From Clostridium sp. chh4-2 (lineage in GTDB: Bacteria; Bacillota; Clostridia; Lachnospirales; Lachnospiraceae), in the NCBI RefSeq assembly GCF_002899675.1, contig NZ_PKUU01000003.1, positions 186,001 through 250,000 of the forward strand: 64,000 bases of DNA, given 5' to 3'. The position numbers and the translations under genes are program-made. The notes below the pieces were generated by a model. It had not been told where the DNA came from. It saw only the letters and a program-made list of their open reading frames with translations, and made no database searches. Shown one piece after another: positions 26,977-36,403 of the stretch. The first letter of the stretch is position 1, and every line of letters starts with the position of its first letter.

Positions 26977-28266
26977 ATGCTGAAACTTATCAAAAAGAGT
27001 GTAGCGGTTGGTCTGGGAATTATGATGCTGGCAGCGGTGCTGACAGGCTGCGGATCGGCAGATCAGGGGGACGGAAGAACAAAACTTACATTTCAAATCT
27101 GGGATACGGCACAGAGAGAGGGAATGCAGGCCGTTATTGATGCTTATACAAAAGAAAATCCCAATGTGAACATTCAGCTTCAGGTAACCAGCTGGGATGA
27201 GTACTGGACGAAATTGGAAGCGGCGGCTGAATCCAATCAGCTTCCCGACATTTTCTGGATGCATACCAATGAGATTTTAAAATATGCGGACTATGGAATG
27301 CTGGCGGATTTGACCGATCTTTATGCAGATGAAAATCCCAATTATTATACGGATCATTTTTCAGAAATCGCGCTGAATAACTCAAAAGGAAGCGACGGAA
27401 GGATTTATGGGGTTCCAAAGGATAAGGATACGGTTTGTCTGGTGTATAACAAAGAGATGTTTGACGCGGCCGGAGTGGCTTATCCGGACGACAGCTGGAC
27501 TTGGGACGATCTGGTTTCGGCTTCGGAAACCATTTACGAAAAGACCGGGAAATATGGATATATGGCATATTCGGATGAACAGCTGGGATATTGGAATTTC
27601 GTATATCAGGCAGGAGGCCAGATTTTGACAGAGGATAAGACAAAGGCTGACTTTTTAAATCCGGCTACGAAAAAAGGAATGGAATTTTACATAGGTTTAC
27701 AGGATTATGACTGGTGTCCTAATCAGAATTATTTTGCGGAAACCAATCCGGGGACCGCATTTTTCTCAGAACAGGGGGCCATGTACCTGGAAGGCAACTG
27801 GAACCTGATGTCTTCCCTGGAAAATAACAAGGATATGATAGGTAAATGGGATGTAGCCGTTCTTCCCAAATGTCCGGACCCGTTAAAAGGCGACGGAAGA
27901 GCAACCATTTCCAATGACCTCTGCTATTCCACAGGAGCTCATGGAAAGAAACTGGAAGAAGCCAAGAAGTTCCTCAAATTCCTGGGATCGGAAGAAGGAC
28001 AGCGGGTTCAGGGCGAATCGGGAGCGGCAATTCCGGCTTACGAAGGTCTGGAATACACCTGGATCAATGTATTTGACGGCAAATTAAGCGTGCAGAACTG
28101 TGTGGATATGTTTGAATATGGAGTTCAGAGTGTGAATAACGCATCAAGACCAAACTGGAAATCAAAGGTGAATGACCAGATCCTGAAAATTTATTCAAAA
28201 GAAGTGACGCTGGACGAGGGATTGAAAGCGATGCAGAAGGCTGTGGACGAGGCCAGCGCACCGTAA
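26977..28266 (+). CDS. CUT1 sugar ABC transporter, substrate-binding lipoprotein
   Basis: 429-residue periplasmic-binding-type lipoprotein. The signal peptide ends in the lipobox LTGC with Cys25 as lipid anchor; the mature part is a type I solute-binding protein of the maltose/raffinose class (FQIWDT, then WTWDDLVSASE and the EEGQRVQGESGAAIPA region near the C-terminus). It would deliver an oligosaccharide to the two permeases that follow. The downstream alpha-galactosidase suggests raffinose or melibiose-type sugars. GGGAGGAAG precedes the ATG. Confidence 0.9.
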   Translation: MLKLIKKSVAVGLGIMMLAAVLTGCGSADQGDGRTKLTFQIWDTAQREGMQAVIDAYTKENPNVNIQLQVTSWDEYWTKLEAAAESNQLPDIFWMHTNEILKYADYGMLADLTDLYADENPNYYTDHFSEIALNNSKGSDGRIYGVPKDKDTVCLVYNKEMFDAAGVAYPDDSWTWDDLVSASETIYEKTGKYGYMAYSDEQLGYWNFVYQAGGQILTEDKTKADFLNPATKKGMEFYIGLQDYDWCPNQNYFAETNPGTAFFSEQGAMYLEGNWNLMSSLENNKDMIGKWDVAVLPKCPDPLKGDGRATISNDLCYSTGAHGKKLEEAKKFLKFLGSEEGQRVQGESGAAIPAYEGLEYTWINVFDGKLSVQNCVDMFEYGVQSVNNASRPNWKSKVNDQILKIYSKEVTLDEGLKAMQKAVDEASAP

Positions 28267-28356
28267 AAGAATCATTGGGCGTTGTAAAAATATCGGAACC
28301 GGTTGTAACGGGTTAAAAGGCCGCTTACCGGCGGCAGCATGAGAGGAAGATGGAAA

Positions 28357-29238
28357 ATGGGAAAAAAGAGACGTTTTACGGAAGATATGAAATGGGGTTA
28401 TTTGCTGATCGCTCCCACAATTATCGGTTTAATCATACTGAATGTATACCCTTTTATTAAGACTTTGATACTCAGCTTTTCGACAACTCATCCATTTGGC
28501 ATCTATGAGCTGAGCGGGGTGGGAAATTATGTGAAGATGTTCCAGAGCCAGGAGTTTTGGAAGGCAACCTGGAATTCCATATATTTTTGTATCCTGACCG
28601 TACCGCTTGGGATATTCGTAGCTCTGATAACGGCGGTTCTGTTAAATGCGAAGATCAAGGGAAAGACCATGTTCCGGGCCATTTATTTCCTGCCCATGGT
28701 TGTGGCTCCCGCAGCGATTGCAATGGTTTGGAAATGGATTTTCAACTCTGAATACGGTATTATCAACCAGATAATCGGAGCTCACGTAAACTGGACCACC
28801 AATCCCCACATCGTTCTGATCTCCTGTGCGGTTGTTGCGATCTGGAGTGCGGTTGGATACGATGCGGTTCTTCTTCTTTCGGGAATCCAGAACATATCAA
28901 AAAGCTATTACGAAGCGGCCGGTTTGGACGGAGCTTCCAAGGTACAGCAGTTTATGCACATCACCCTCCCGATGATATCCCCTACCCTGTTCGTGGTTCT
29001 CATCATGAGACTGATGGCATCCTTAAAAGTTTATGACCTGATTTACATGATGGTGGATCAGACCAATCCGGCGCTGACAAGCGCCCAGTCACTGATGTAT
29101 CTGTTCTACCGCGAGTCATTTGTGGCAGGCAACCGCGGATACGCTTCCGCAATCGTAGTATGGACCGTATTGTTAATTGGCGTCGTAACAGCCCTGCAGT
29201 TCTGGGGACAGAAAAAATGGGTTAATTACGAAGTATAG
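28357..29238 (+). CDS. CUT1 ABC transporter permease 1
   Basis: 293-residue inner-membrane permease with about six helices, of the MalF/RafF type. The cytoplasmic EAA loop that contacts the ATPase is visible as YYEAAGLDGASKVQQFMHITLPMISP. The ATG at 28357 is preferred over one 6 codons upstream because AGAGGAAG is correctly spaced. It is followed 15 bases later by its partner permease. No ATPase is encoded in this operon, so a shared MsiK-like ATPase elsewhere is probably used. Confidence 0.9.
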   Translation: MGKKRRFTEDMKWGYLLIAPTIIGLIILNVYPFIKTLILSFSTTHPFGIYELSGVGNYVKMFQSQEFWKATWNSIYFCILTVPLGIFVALITAVLLNAKIKGKTMFRAIYFLPMVVAPAAIAMVWKWIFNSEYGIINQIIGAHVNWTTNPHIVLISCAVVAIWSAVGYDAVLLLSGIQNISKSYYEAAGLDGASKVQQFMHITLPMISPTLFVVLIMRLMASLKVYDLIYMMVDQTNPALTSAQSLMYLFYRESFVAGNRGYASAIVVWTVLLIGVVTALQFWGQKKWVNYEV

Positions 29239-29253
29239 GAGGGAGAAGATCTG

Positions 29254-30087
29254 ATGGGTTCTTTAAATACAAATAAAAAGATTACGACCACACTGGTCTA
29301 TGCAGTATTGGCAGCAGGCGCAGTCCTGATGATATTTCCTTTCTTATGGATGTTCCTTACCAGCTTTAAAACAACCGGGGAGAGCATGAGAATTCCCCCG
29401 ACGATTCTTCCTGAAAAATGGCTGTCGGAGAATTACATAAGAGCGCTTACCAGCCTTCCGTTTGTAAAATTATACATCAATACGGCGCTGCTGATCGTGT
29501 TCCGCGTCTTGTGCGCGCTGGCATTTTCCTCAGCCGCAGGCTATGCGTTTGCGAAACTGAATTTCCCGGGCAAAAATGCGCTGTTCACCCTCGTAATCAT
29601 ACAGATGATGCTTCCATCCCAGATTTTTATCATCCCCCAGTATCAGATGCTGGCAAAGCTGGGACTTACAAACTCCATTTTCGCTTTGGTATTCCCTGGA
29701 TTAGTCAGTGCATTCGGCACATTTTTCCTCCGCCAGTCCTATATGGGAATTCCCGATGAACTGGGAGAGGCGGCCTATCTGGACGGGTGCAACCGCTGGC
29801 AGACATTTACAAAGGTAATGATGCCGCTTACCAAATCATCCATGGCGGCGCTTACCATATTTACAGCAGTTTTCGCTTATGCAGACCTGATGTGGCCGCT
29901 GATTGCCAACACAGATCTTGGTAAAATGACATTATCCGCAGGTTTGTCCACATTAAGAGGACAGTTTACAACGAATTATCCGGTGCTGATGGCAGGTTCC
30001 TTATTAGCCATGATACCGATGGTGATTCTGTATCTTGTATTCCAGAAACAGTTTATCGAAGGTATTGCCATGACAGGCGGAAAATAA
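29254..30087 (+). CDS. CUT1 ABC transporter permease 2
   Basis: 277-residue permease of the MalG/RafG type with about six helices. The EAA motif reads ELGEAAYLDGCNRWQTFTKVMMPL, and the C-terminus ends in FIEGIAMTGGK, typical of MalG-class permeases (QKQFxxGLTxGAVKG). GGAGGGAGA precedes the ATG. It forms the heteromeric channel with the permease encoded just upstream. Confidence 0.92.
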   Translation: MGSLNTNKKITTTLVYAVLAAGAVLMIFPFLWMFLTSFKTTGESMRIPPTILPEKWLSENYIRALTSLPFVKLYINTALLIVFRVLCALAFSSAAGYAFAKLNFPGKNALFTLVIIQMMLPSQIFIIPQYQMLAKLGLTNSIFALVFPGLVSAFGTFFLRQSYMGIPDELGEAAYLDGCNRWQTFTKVMMPLTKSSMAALTIFTAVFAYADLMWPLIANTDLGKMTLSAGLSTLRGQFTTNYPVLMAGSLLAMIPMVILYLVFQKQFIEGIAMTGGK

Positions 30088-30104
30088 AGATTGGAGAACA
30101 GAAT

Positions 30105-32312
30105 ATGGCTATCATTTTTGACACAGAGAAAAAGATATTTACACTGCACACAAATCACACGACTTATCAGCTCCAGGTAGACCGGTATGGATTCCTCCTT
30201 CATCTCTATTACGGAAGCAGGGCAAACGGTTCTATGGAATATCTTTTAACCCATTATGACAGGGGATTTTCGGGCAATCCTTATGAGGCCGGCGGCGACC
30301 GTACCTATTCCATGGATGCCCTCCCCCAGGAATACCCCTGTCAGGGCAACGGGGATTTCCGCAGCCCCTGTCTGGTCATAAAAAATCAGGATGGCGCCTA
30401 CAGCTGTGATCTGAGGTATCAGGGATACGAGATCAAGAACGGCAAATATGGAATTTCAGGGCTTCCGGCCGTTTATGCGGGCGAAGAGGAAGCTCAGACG
30501 CTGGAAATCTGTTTAGAGGACCGGCTCACCAAGGTGAAGGTTGTGCTGCTGTACGGCGTGCTTCCCGGGTATGATGTGATTACAAGAAGTGTAAAAGTCA
30601 TAAACGGCGGCGCCGGTTTTATCACATTAGAAAAGATACAGTCCGCCTGTTTGGATTTTGTGGGCGGAGATTATGATCTGATCCAGTTTTACGGCAGACA
30701 CGCCATGGAACGCAATATGCAGAGAACCCCCATCGCCCATGGCTCCCAGGTGATCGGAAGCAGGAGAGGCACTTCCAGCCATCAGTATAATCCGTTTATG
30801 GTGATTGCGGGAAGGAATACGGACGAAGACCATGGAAGCTGTTACGGTCTGTCCTTTGTATACAGCGGAAACTTCAAGGGAGAAGCGGAAAAAGACCAGT
30901 TTGACCAGACACGGGTGAGCATTGGTCTTCAGGACGAATTATTCTCATACGGCCTTTCCCCGCAGGAAACGTTTGAGGCTCCGGAAGTTGTGATGTCTTA
31001 TTCAAAACACGGATTGTCCGCTCTCTCCCACAATTACCACAAAGTATACCGCAGGCATTTATGCAGAGGAAAATATAAAACTGTTCCAAGACCGGTGCTG
31101 ATCAATAACTGGGAAGCCACTTATTTTGATTTTACCGGCGATAAGATTTACGATATTGCAAAGCAGGCTTCAGAGCTGGGCGTGGAGATGCTGGTGCTGG
31201 ATGACGGATGGTTCGGCAAACGGGATTCCGATTTCAGCGGCCTGGGAGACTGGGCGGTGAACGAGGCCAAATTAGGCGGAACTCTGGACAGTCTGGTAAA
31301 ACGGATTAACGGCCTGGGAATGAAATTTGGAATCTGGGTGGAACCGGAAATGGTTTCCGAAGACAGCGATCTGTATCGCGCTCACCCGGAATGGGCCTTT
31401 ACGGTGCCGGGCAGGAAACCGGTGAGAGGAAGATCCCAGCTGGTTCTGGATTTTTCCAGACCCGAAGTGGTTGACGCAGTATTTGAACAGATAACCAAAG
31501 TTCTGGACAGCGCCAACATCGAATATGTGAAATGGGATATGAACCGGAGCATTACGGACGTCTATTCTTCAATGGCCCGTGACAACCGGCAGGGTGAGGT
31601 GCTGCACCGCTACATCCTTGGCTTATACGACTTTTTAGAGCGTCTATGCAGGAAATATCCCGACCTTTTGATTGAAGGATGCAGCGGCGGCGGCGGCCGG
31701 TTTGACGCGGGAATGCTTTACTACACGCCTCAAATCTGGTGCAGCGATAATACGGATGCCATAGACAGGATCAGAATCCAATATGGAACATCCTTTGGCT
31801 ATCCTGTTTCAGCTGTCGGTTCCCATGTATCGGCAGTTCCAAACCACCAGACGGGCCGGATTACCCCGATGAAAACAAGAGGAGTTGTGGCCATGGCCGG
31901 CAGTTTCGGCTATGAGCTGGATTTGAATAAGATTACGGAAGAGGATAAGGCCTGCGTTAAGGAACAGATTGAAGAATACCATAAGTATTGGAGCCTGATT
32001 CATGATGGAGATTATTACCGTCTGACCAATCCATTAGAGAATCCGGAGACCGCAGCATGGGAATTTGTCAGCGAAGACGGGAAAGAGGCGCTCTTAAATG
32101 TTGTAACGCTGAACAGTCATGGCAATAATCCGGTTTCCTATATCAAGTTAAAAGGTTTGGATGAAGACGGTTTATACGGCGATGAAGCCGGAACTATTTA
32201 CAGCGGATCTGCTCTGATGGAAGCCGGAATTCCCGTCCCGGTCATGGAAGGAGAGTATCAGTCCTGGCAGCTGTATTTGAAAAAGTGCGTAACGATTCAG
32301 CAGAATGAATAG
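30105..32312 (+). CDS. Alpha-galactosidase, GH36
   Basis: 735-residue cytosolic alpha-galactosidase of glycoside hydrolase family 36, removing terminal alpha-galactose from melibiose, raffinose or stachyose. The central barrel shows the nucleophile Asp478 in KWDMNR and the acid/base Asp548 in CSDNTDAIDR, the same numbering as the well-studied Geobacillus enzyme; LDDGWFGKRD and WVEPEMVSEDS line the site. Length is standard for the tetrameric clostridial type. It lies 17 bases downstream of the permease gene. No secretion signal, so sugars must be imported first. Confidence 0.95.
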   Translation: MAIIFDTEKKIFTLHTNHTTYQLQVDRYGFLLHLYYGSRANGSMEYLLTHYDRGFSGNPYEAGGDRTYSMDALPQEYPCQGNGDFRSPCLVIKNQDGAYSCDLRYQGYEIKNGKYGISGLPAVYAGEEEAQTLEICLEDRLTKVKVVLLYGVLPGYDVITRSVKVINGGAGFITLEKIQSACLDFVGGDYDLIQFYGRHAMERNMQRTPIAHGSQVIGSRRGTSSHQYNPFMVIAGRNTDEDHGSCYGLSFVYSGNFKGEAEKDQFDQTRVSIGLQDELFSYGLSPQETFEAPEVVMSYSKHGLSALSHNYHKVYRRHLCRGKYKTVPRPVLINNWEATYFDFTGDKIYDIAKQASELGVEMLVLDDGWFGKRDSDFSGLGDWAVNEAKLGGTLDSLVKRINGLGMKFGIWVEPEMVSEDSDLYRAHPEWAFTVPGRKPVRGRSQLVLDFSRPEVVDAVFEQITKVLDSANIEYVKWDMNRSITDVYSSMARDNRQGEVLHRYILGLYDFLERLCRKYPDLLIEGCSGGGGRFDAGMLYYTPQIWCSDNTDAIDRIRIQYGTSFGYPVSAVGSHVSAVPNHQTGRITPMKTRGVVAMAGSFGYELDLNKITEEDKACVKEQIEEYHKYWSLIHDGDYYRLTNPLENPETAAWEFVSEDGKEALLNVVTLNSHGNNPVSYIKLKGLDEDGLYGDEAGTIYSGSALMEAGIPVPVMEGEYQSWQLYLKKCVTIQQNE

Positions 32313-32324
32313 CAGGGTGATAAT

Positions 32325-34169
32325 ATGAGGATAAGCAAAGATCAGCAGACGTTCAACGAACGCTTAAACAAGCATATGGATGAATTGAAATGGCTCTATA
32401 TGGAGCTTTATGACAATCAATATCTGTTTGATGAACTGTGTGCAAACCTTGAAACCATCTATAAACAGAGAAAACCGTCCCTAAAAAAGCTGGATCAGCA
32501 AAGGGAAGAAAATCCCGGATGGTTTAAAAAGAGCGAAATGCTGGGCATGATGATGTACGTGGATAATTTCGCCGGAGATTTAAACGGAGTGAAGAAAAAA
32601 CTGGATTACATTGAGTCATGCAATGTCAATTACCTTCATCTGATGCCTCTTCTGGAAACTCCGGAAGGGCGTTCAGACGGCGGCTATGCTGTTTCCGATT
32701 TCCGCAAGGTACAGGAAAAACTGGGAACCGTGGAGGACTTGGGAAAGCTGTCCGCAGAATGCCATAGAAGAGGCATAAATCTATGTCTGGATTTCGTGAT
32801 GAACCACACATCAGAGGACCACGAATGGGCCAGGAGGGCCAGAAATGGGGAAGGGGAGTATATGAGCAGATACTTCTTCTTCGATAACTATGAGATTCCC
32901 GCCGCCTATGAGAGGACGGTTCCCCAGGTATTTCCAACCACCGCTCCGGGCAATTTTACATACCTTCCGGAGATCAATCATTATGTCATGACCACATTTT
33001 ATCCCTACCAATGGGATTTGAATTACAGAAACCCTGTGGTATTCAATGAAATGATGTACAACTTTCTGTTTTTCGCCAATCTGGGCATCGACGTGATCAG
33101 AATTGATGCGGTGCCCTATATCTGGAAGCAAATGGGCACCAGCTGCCGTAATCTTCCTCAGGTTCATACCATTGTGCGGATGATGCGCATGATCGGAGAA
33201 ATCGTCTGCCCTGGAATTCTTCTCTTAGGAGAGGTTGTAATGGAACCGGAAAAGGTGGCTCCTTATTTCGGAACGGTGGAAAAACCGGAATGTCACATGC
33301 TCTATAATGTAACAACCATGGCAACCACCTGGCATACGGTTGCAACCCGGGACGCCAGACTGTTAAAGAAACAGCTGGACGACGTGAGCCGTCTGCCTAA
33401 GGAATATACCTTTTTGAACTATCTGAGATGCCATGACGATATCGGCTGGGGCTTGGATTACAGCACACTGAAACAGTATGGCATGGAGGAAATCCCGCAT
33501 AAGCAGTACTTAAATGATTTCTTTACAGGAGTAATCCCGGAAAGCTTCAGCCGCGGGGAACTCTATAACAATGACCCGGTGACAAAGGACGCCAGGTTCT
33601 GCGGAACTACCGCTTCCATGTGCGGAATCGAAAAGGCCGGGTTTTGCGGGGATGAAGCCGGAATGGATCTGGCGGTTAAACTGGATTTAATGCTTCATGC
33701 ATATATGTTCGTCCAGTCGGGAATCCCTGTTTTGTACAGCGGGGATGAAATCGGGCAGGTGAACGACTATTCTTATAAGGAAGACGCAAAGCGGGCATTC
33801 GATTCCAGATATCTCCACAGAGGCAGATTCAGGTGGGATCTGATGGAGAACAGGGATGTGGAAGGCACTGTGCAAAACCGCCTGTTTTCTGCCCTTGACC
33901 GGATGGAAAAGATTAGAAAGAGTTCTGATGTGTTTCACTCTGAGGTGCCGTTTATGACTGTAGAGACAGGGGATATTTCCGTGCTGTGCATTGTGCGGAA
34001 GGGAAGAGAGGAAACCATAGCGGGGGTCTTTAATTTCAGTGAATATGAGAAAGTTGTGGATATACGAAGTGCTGGGCTTGGGGACGTTTGTATAGATGCT
34101 TTGAGCGGGGAAGAGAAGAAATGTGGGGAATTGTGTATTCCTCCGTATGGATTTTACTGGTTGGTATAA
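32325..34169 (+). CDS. Amylosucrase-like GH13 enzyme
   Basis: 614-residue GH13 enzyme of the amylosucrase branch (GH13_4), which splits sucrose and transfers or releases glucose. It keeps the amylosucrase N-terminal helical domain (about 1-75), LHLMPLL, DFVMNHTSEDHEWA, the nucleophile Asp261 in IRIDAV, acid/base Glu303 in LLGEVVM, and the transition-state Asp in RCHDDIGW. Length and FAPGNF-like spacing match amylosucrase better than sucrose phosphorylase. Coupled to an alpha-galactosidase, it would consume the sucrose left after galactose is removed from raffinose. Polymer-forming versus hydrolytic activity cannot be told. Confidence 0.82.
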   Translation: MRISKDQQTFNERLNKHMDELKWLYMELYDNQYLFDELCANLETIYKQRKPSLKKLDQQREENPGWFKKSEMLGMMMYVDNFAGDLNGVKKKLDYIESCNVNYLHLMPLLETPEGRSDGGYAVSDFRKVQEKLGTVEDLGKLSAECHRRGINLCLDFVMNHTSEDHEWARRARNGEGEYMSRYFFFDNYEIPAAYERTVPQVFPTTAPGNFTYLPEINHYVMTTFYPYQWDLNYRNPVVFNEMMYNFLFFANLGIDVIRIDAVPYIWKQMGTSCRNLPQVHTIVRMMRMIGEIVCPGILLLGEVVMEPEKVAPYFGTVEKPECHMLYNVTTMATTWHTVATRDARLLKKQLDDVSRLPKEYTFLNYLRCHDDIGWGLDYSTLKQYGMEEIPHKQYLNDFFTGVIPESFSRGELYNNDPVTKDARFCGTTASMCGIEKAGFCGDEAGMDLAVKLDLMLHAYMFVQSGIPVLYSGDEIGQVNDYSYKEDAKRAFDSRYLHRGRFRWDLMENRDVEGTVQNRLFSALDRMEKIRKSSDVFHSEVPFMTVETGDISVLCIVRKGREETIAGVFNFSEYEKVVDIRSAGLGDVCIDALSGEEKKCGELCIPPYGFYWLV

Positions 34170-34172
34170 GGA

Positions 34173-34267
34173 TTTACATAAAGGGTGAAGGCATTTTCGG
34201 AAAAGCCTTGAGGTTTTAAAGTAAAGGGTGAAGGCTTTTCCGAAAATGCCTTCACCCTTTATGTAAA
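34173..34267 (+). terminator. 37-bp perfect hairpin after the amylosucrase-like gene
   Basis: 34173-34209 is exactly complementary to 34231-34267, with a 21-base loop that itself contains another copy of AAAGGGTGA. There is only a short A/T tail, so it is more an extended palindrome than a textbook terminator, though it marks the end of the operon 4 bases after the stop. Confidence 0.8.
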
Positions 34268-34302
34268 AATATCATTTTACAACCATAATCAAATAGAAAC
34301 AG

Positions 34303-34331
34303 TTGATAAATAACCTTTTTGCTGTTATAAT
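34303..34331 (+). promoter_or_regulatory. Promoter of the PD-(D/E)XK nuclease gene
   Basis: TTGATA (34303-34308), 17-base spacer, TATAAT (34326-34331), a near-consensus promoter. The leader is about 155 bases and contains a small hairpin, TGCGGT/ACCGCA at 34360-34376, followed by GTCTTTT, which could attenuate. Confidence 0.65.
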
Positions 34332-34494
34332 TACAAAACGGATTATCTTTTATTACTTTTGCGGTATTCAACCGCAGTCTTTTAGCCGGTTCGGCAGATA
34401 AAATCCATGTTAAAAAAGAAAAGCGGTCTATTTCGGTGACATTTCACGATTGAAGTCATCTCTGTTTTTGATTATAATAAAAGGAGAATACCAT

Positions 34495-35385
34495 ATGGAG
34501 GAAAGGGCATTGCAGTGGCATGCGGCATTTCAGGCGGCGCTGCAGATTGAGCTTTTAGAGGACAGGGCGTTTTTGCAGTTTCAAAAAGAGTATAATTTAA
34601 CGCAGAAACCATTGCAGATCGACACGTTGATCATCAAACTGGAACCCGGAAGAACGGTAAAAAAGAGCCTGGGGCGTATTTTTAGGCGGTATAATGTGGT
34701 GGAGTATAAAAGCCCAGGAGATTATTTGAGCGTGAATGATTTTTATAAGGTGCTGGGGTATACTTGTTTCTATCAGTCGGATACGGAAAGGGTGATGGAG
34801 ATACGGCCTGAAGAATTGACGGTAACCTTGGTGAGCAATCATTACCCAAGAGGGATGATACGCTATCTGACCGAACAGTATGGGATAACGGTAAATGAGG
34901 AATTCCCGGGTATTTATTATGTGAACGGGCTGTTGTTTCCTATGCAGATACTTGTTAATAAGGAATTATCGAAAGAAGAAAATATCTGGTTGAGCCGTTT
35001 GAGATGTGACTTAAAGGTGGAAGAAGACATTGAACCGCTGGCAAAGGCATATGATGGAAAACAAAAAAATCCTATGTATGCGGCGGTTATGGACCTGATT
35101 ATCCGTGCCAACCGGCGGCAATATGAGGAGGGAAAGAAGATGTGCGAGGCGCTGAAGGAATTGTTTTCAGATGAGTTGGAAGAAGAGATGAAGCGCGGTG
35201 TTGAACTGGGGCTTGAGCAGGGGTTAGAACGGGGGTTAGAACAGGGCTTGGAAAAGGGCATTCAAGCCATGATTCTCGATTATATGGAAGATGAGGTGCC
35301 AAAAGAGCGTATCTGTGAAAAGCTTCAAAAGAGATTTGATTTAACGCCGGAAAAGGCAATGCAATATATAGCTAAATACAATTAA
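34495..35385 (+). CDS. PD-(D/E)XK nuclease-fold protein, Rpn-like tail
   Basis: 296-residue protein. Asp43 (QIDTLIIK) and Glu70-x-Lys72 (VEYKSP) form the D...ExK core of a restriction-nuclease-type fold at about 35-100. The C-terminus has the repeated GLEQGLERGLEQGLEKG stretch (near 236-252) that marks Rpn/YhgA-like and related Lachnospiraceae nuclease families, then a short helical end domain. The ATG at 34495 has GGAG 8 bases upstream. At codon 216 a second in-frame ATG (35140) is preceded by AGGAGG at 8 bases, so an 81-residue C-terminal product may also be made. Target and role unknown; genome defence or recombination are possible. Confidence 0.7.
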   Translation: MEERALQWHAAFQAALQIELLEDRAFLQFQKEYNLTQKPLQIDTLIIKLEPGRTVKKSLGRIFRRYNVVEYKSPGDYLSVNDFYKVLGYTCFYQSDTERVMEIRPEELTVTLVSNHYPRGMIRYLTEQYGITVNEEFPGIYYVNGLLFPMQILVNKELSKEENIWLSRLRCDLKVEEDIEPLAKAYDGKQKNPMYAAVMDLIIRANRRQYEEGKKMCEALKELFSDELEEEMKRGVELGLEQGLERGLEQGLEKGIQAMILDYMEDEVPKERICEKLQKRFDLTPEKAMQYIAKYN

Positions 35386-35403
35386 GTAGGAGAATCCTGT
35401 GAT

Positions 35404-36300
35404 ATGAAATCCAAATTGAAAAATGTGACGGCTATGCTGATCTTCGGAAGCATCGGCCTTTTTGTAAAATCCATTCATTTGTCTTCCAGCGAGATCGCGC
35501 TGGCTAGGGGAGTGATTGGAACAATTGTTCTTTTGACGGCAGGAATCTTATTGAAATACAAAATTTCCATCAAGGCGCTGAAAAAGAACTTGTGGCTGTT
35601 GGCTGCGTCGGGGGCCGCTATTGGATTCAATTGGATTTGTCTGTTCCAATCCTATAAGTATACCACCATTTCTACTGCGACTCTGTGTTATTACCTGGCA
35701 CCTGTTTTTGTGGTAGCGCTTTCCCCTTTTCTATTGAAGGAAAAGCTGACCATATCAAAGGGAGTCTGCATCATTTTATCCCTGTTTGGTATGGCGTTGG
35801 TGGCGGATGTATTTGGAGGGTATGAGAAAAGCCCGGATAATATGTTGGGAATCATCTTCGGCATTTCGGCGGCAATTCTCTATGCCGGCGTTATTTTAAT
35901 CAATAAGTTCTTTAAAGAAATAACGGCAATGGAATCCACTACGGCTCAGCTGGGGATCGCATCGGTTGTATTGCTTCCCTATGTCCTTTTGACTGAAAAT
36001 GTATCGTCGGTTACGGTCGGGGCGGAATCTTTGGTCATGCTTTTGGTGGTGGGCGTGGTACATACGGGATTCGCGTATTTGATTTATTTTTCATCGGTCA
36101 GCGAATTAAAGGGGCAGACAGTTGCGCTTTTCAGCTATATAGATCCGATAACGGCCATTGTGCTGTCCACCCTTATCTTAGGGGAGGAGATGAATCCGTT
36201 TCAGGCGGCGGGAGCCGTTCTGATCCTTGGATCTACACTGTTCAGTGAAGTGGCCGGCGCGGTTAAGAAAAAAGAGGAACCGACGGGAATCAGATGCTAA
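35404..36300 (+). CDS. EamA/DMT-family transporter
   Basis: 298-residue inner-membrane protein with ten helices in two EamA halves (about 1-140 and 148-285), the drug/metabolite transporter layout. [20 protein letters not shown] in half one and [18 protein letters not shown] in half two are the paired EamA signatures. Exported or imported substrate unknown; many relatives move amino acids or metabolites. AGTAGGAGA lies before the ATG. It stops 104 bases before gltX. Confidence 0.88.
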   Translation: MKSKLKNVTAMLIFGSIGLFVKSIHLSSSEIALARGVIGTIVLLTAGILLKYKISIKALKKNLWLLAASGAAIGFNWICLFQSYKYTTISTATLCYYLAPVFVVALSPFLLKEKLTISKGVCIILSLFGMALVADVFGGYEKSPDNMLGIIFGISAAILYAGVILINKFFKEITAMESTTAQLGIASVVLLPYVLLTENVSSVTVGAESLVMLLVVGVVHTGFAYLIYFSSVSELKGQTVALFSYIDPITAIVLSTLILGEEMNPFQAAGAVLILGSTLFSEVAGAVKKKEEPTGIRC

Positions 36301-36403
36301 TAAGAAAGAACCAAAAAACAGGCGGATCAGTTGTCTTTTTTTCTATTCCGGTATATACTTATCAATGAATAAAATTATCACAAATTACAGGAGTGTAATA
36401 ATA

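Noticed and set aside
35200..35265. Short tandem repeat that looked like a CRISPR-like or minisatellite array
   Set aside because: It encodes the GLEQG/GLERG repeat in frame within the nuclease gene; units are too short and have no spacers.
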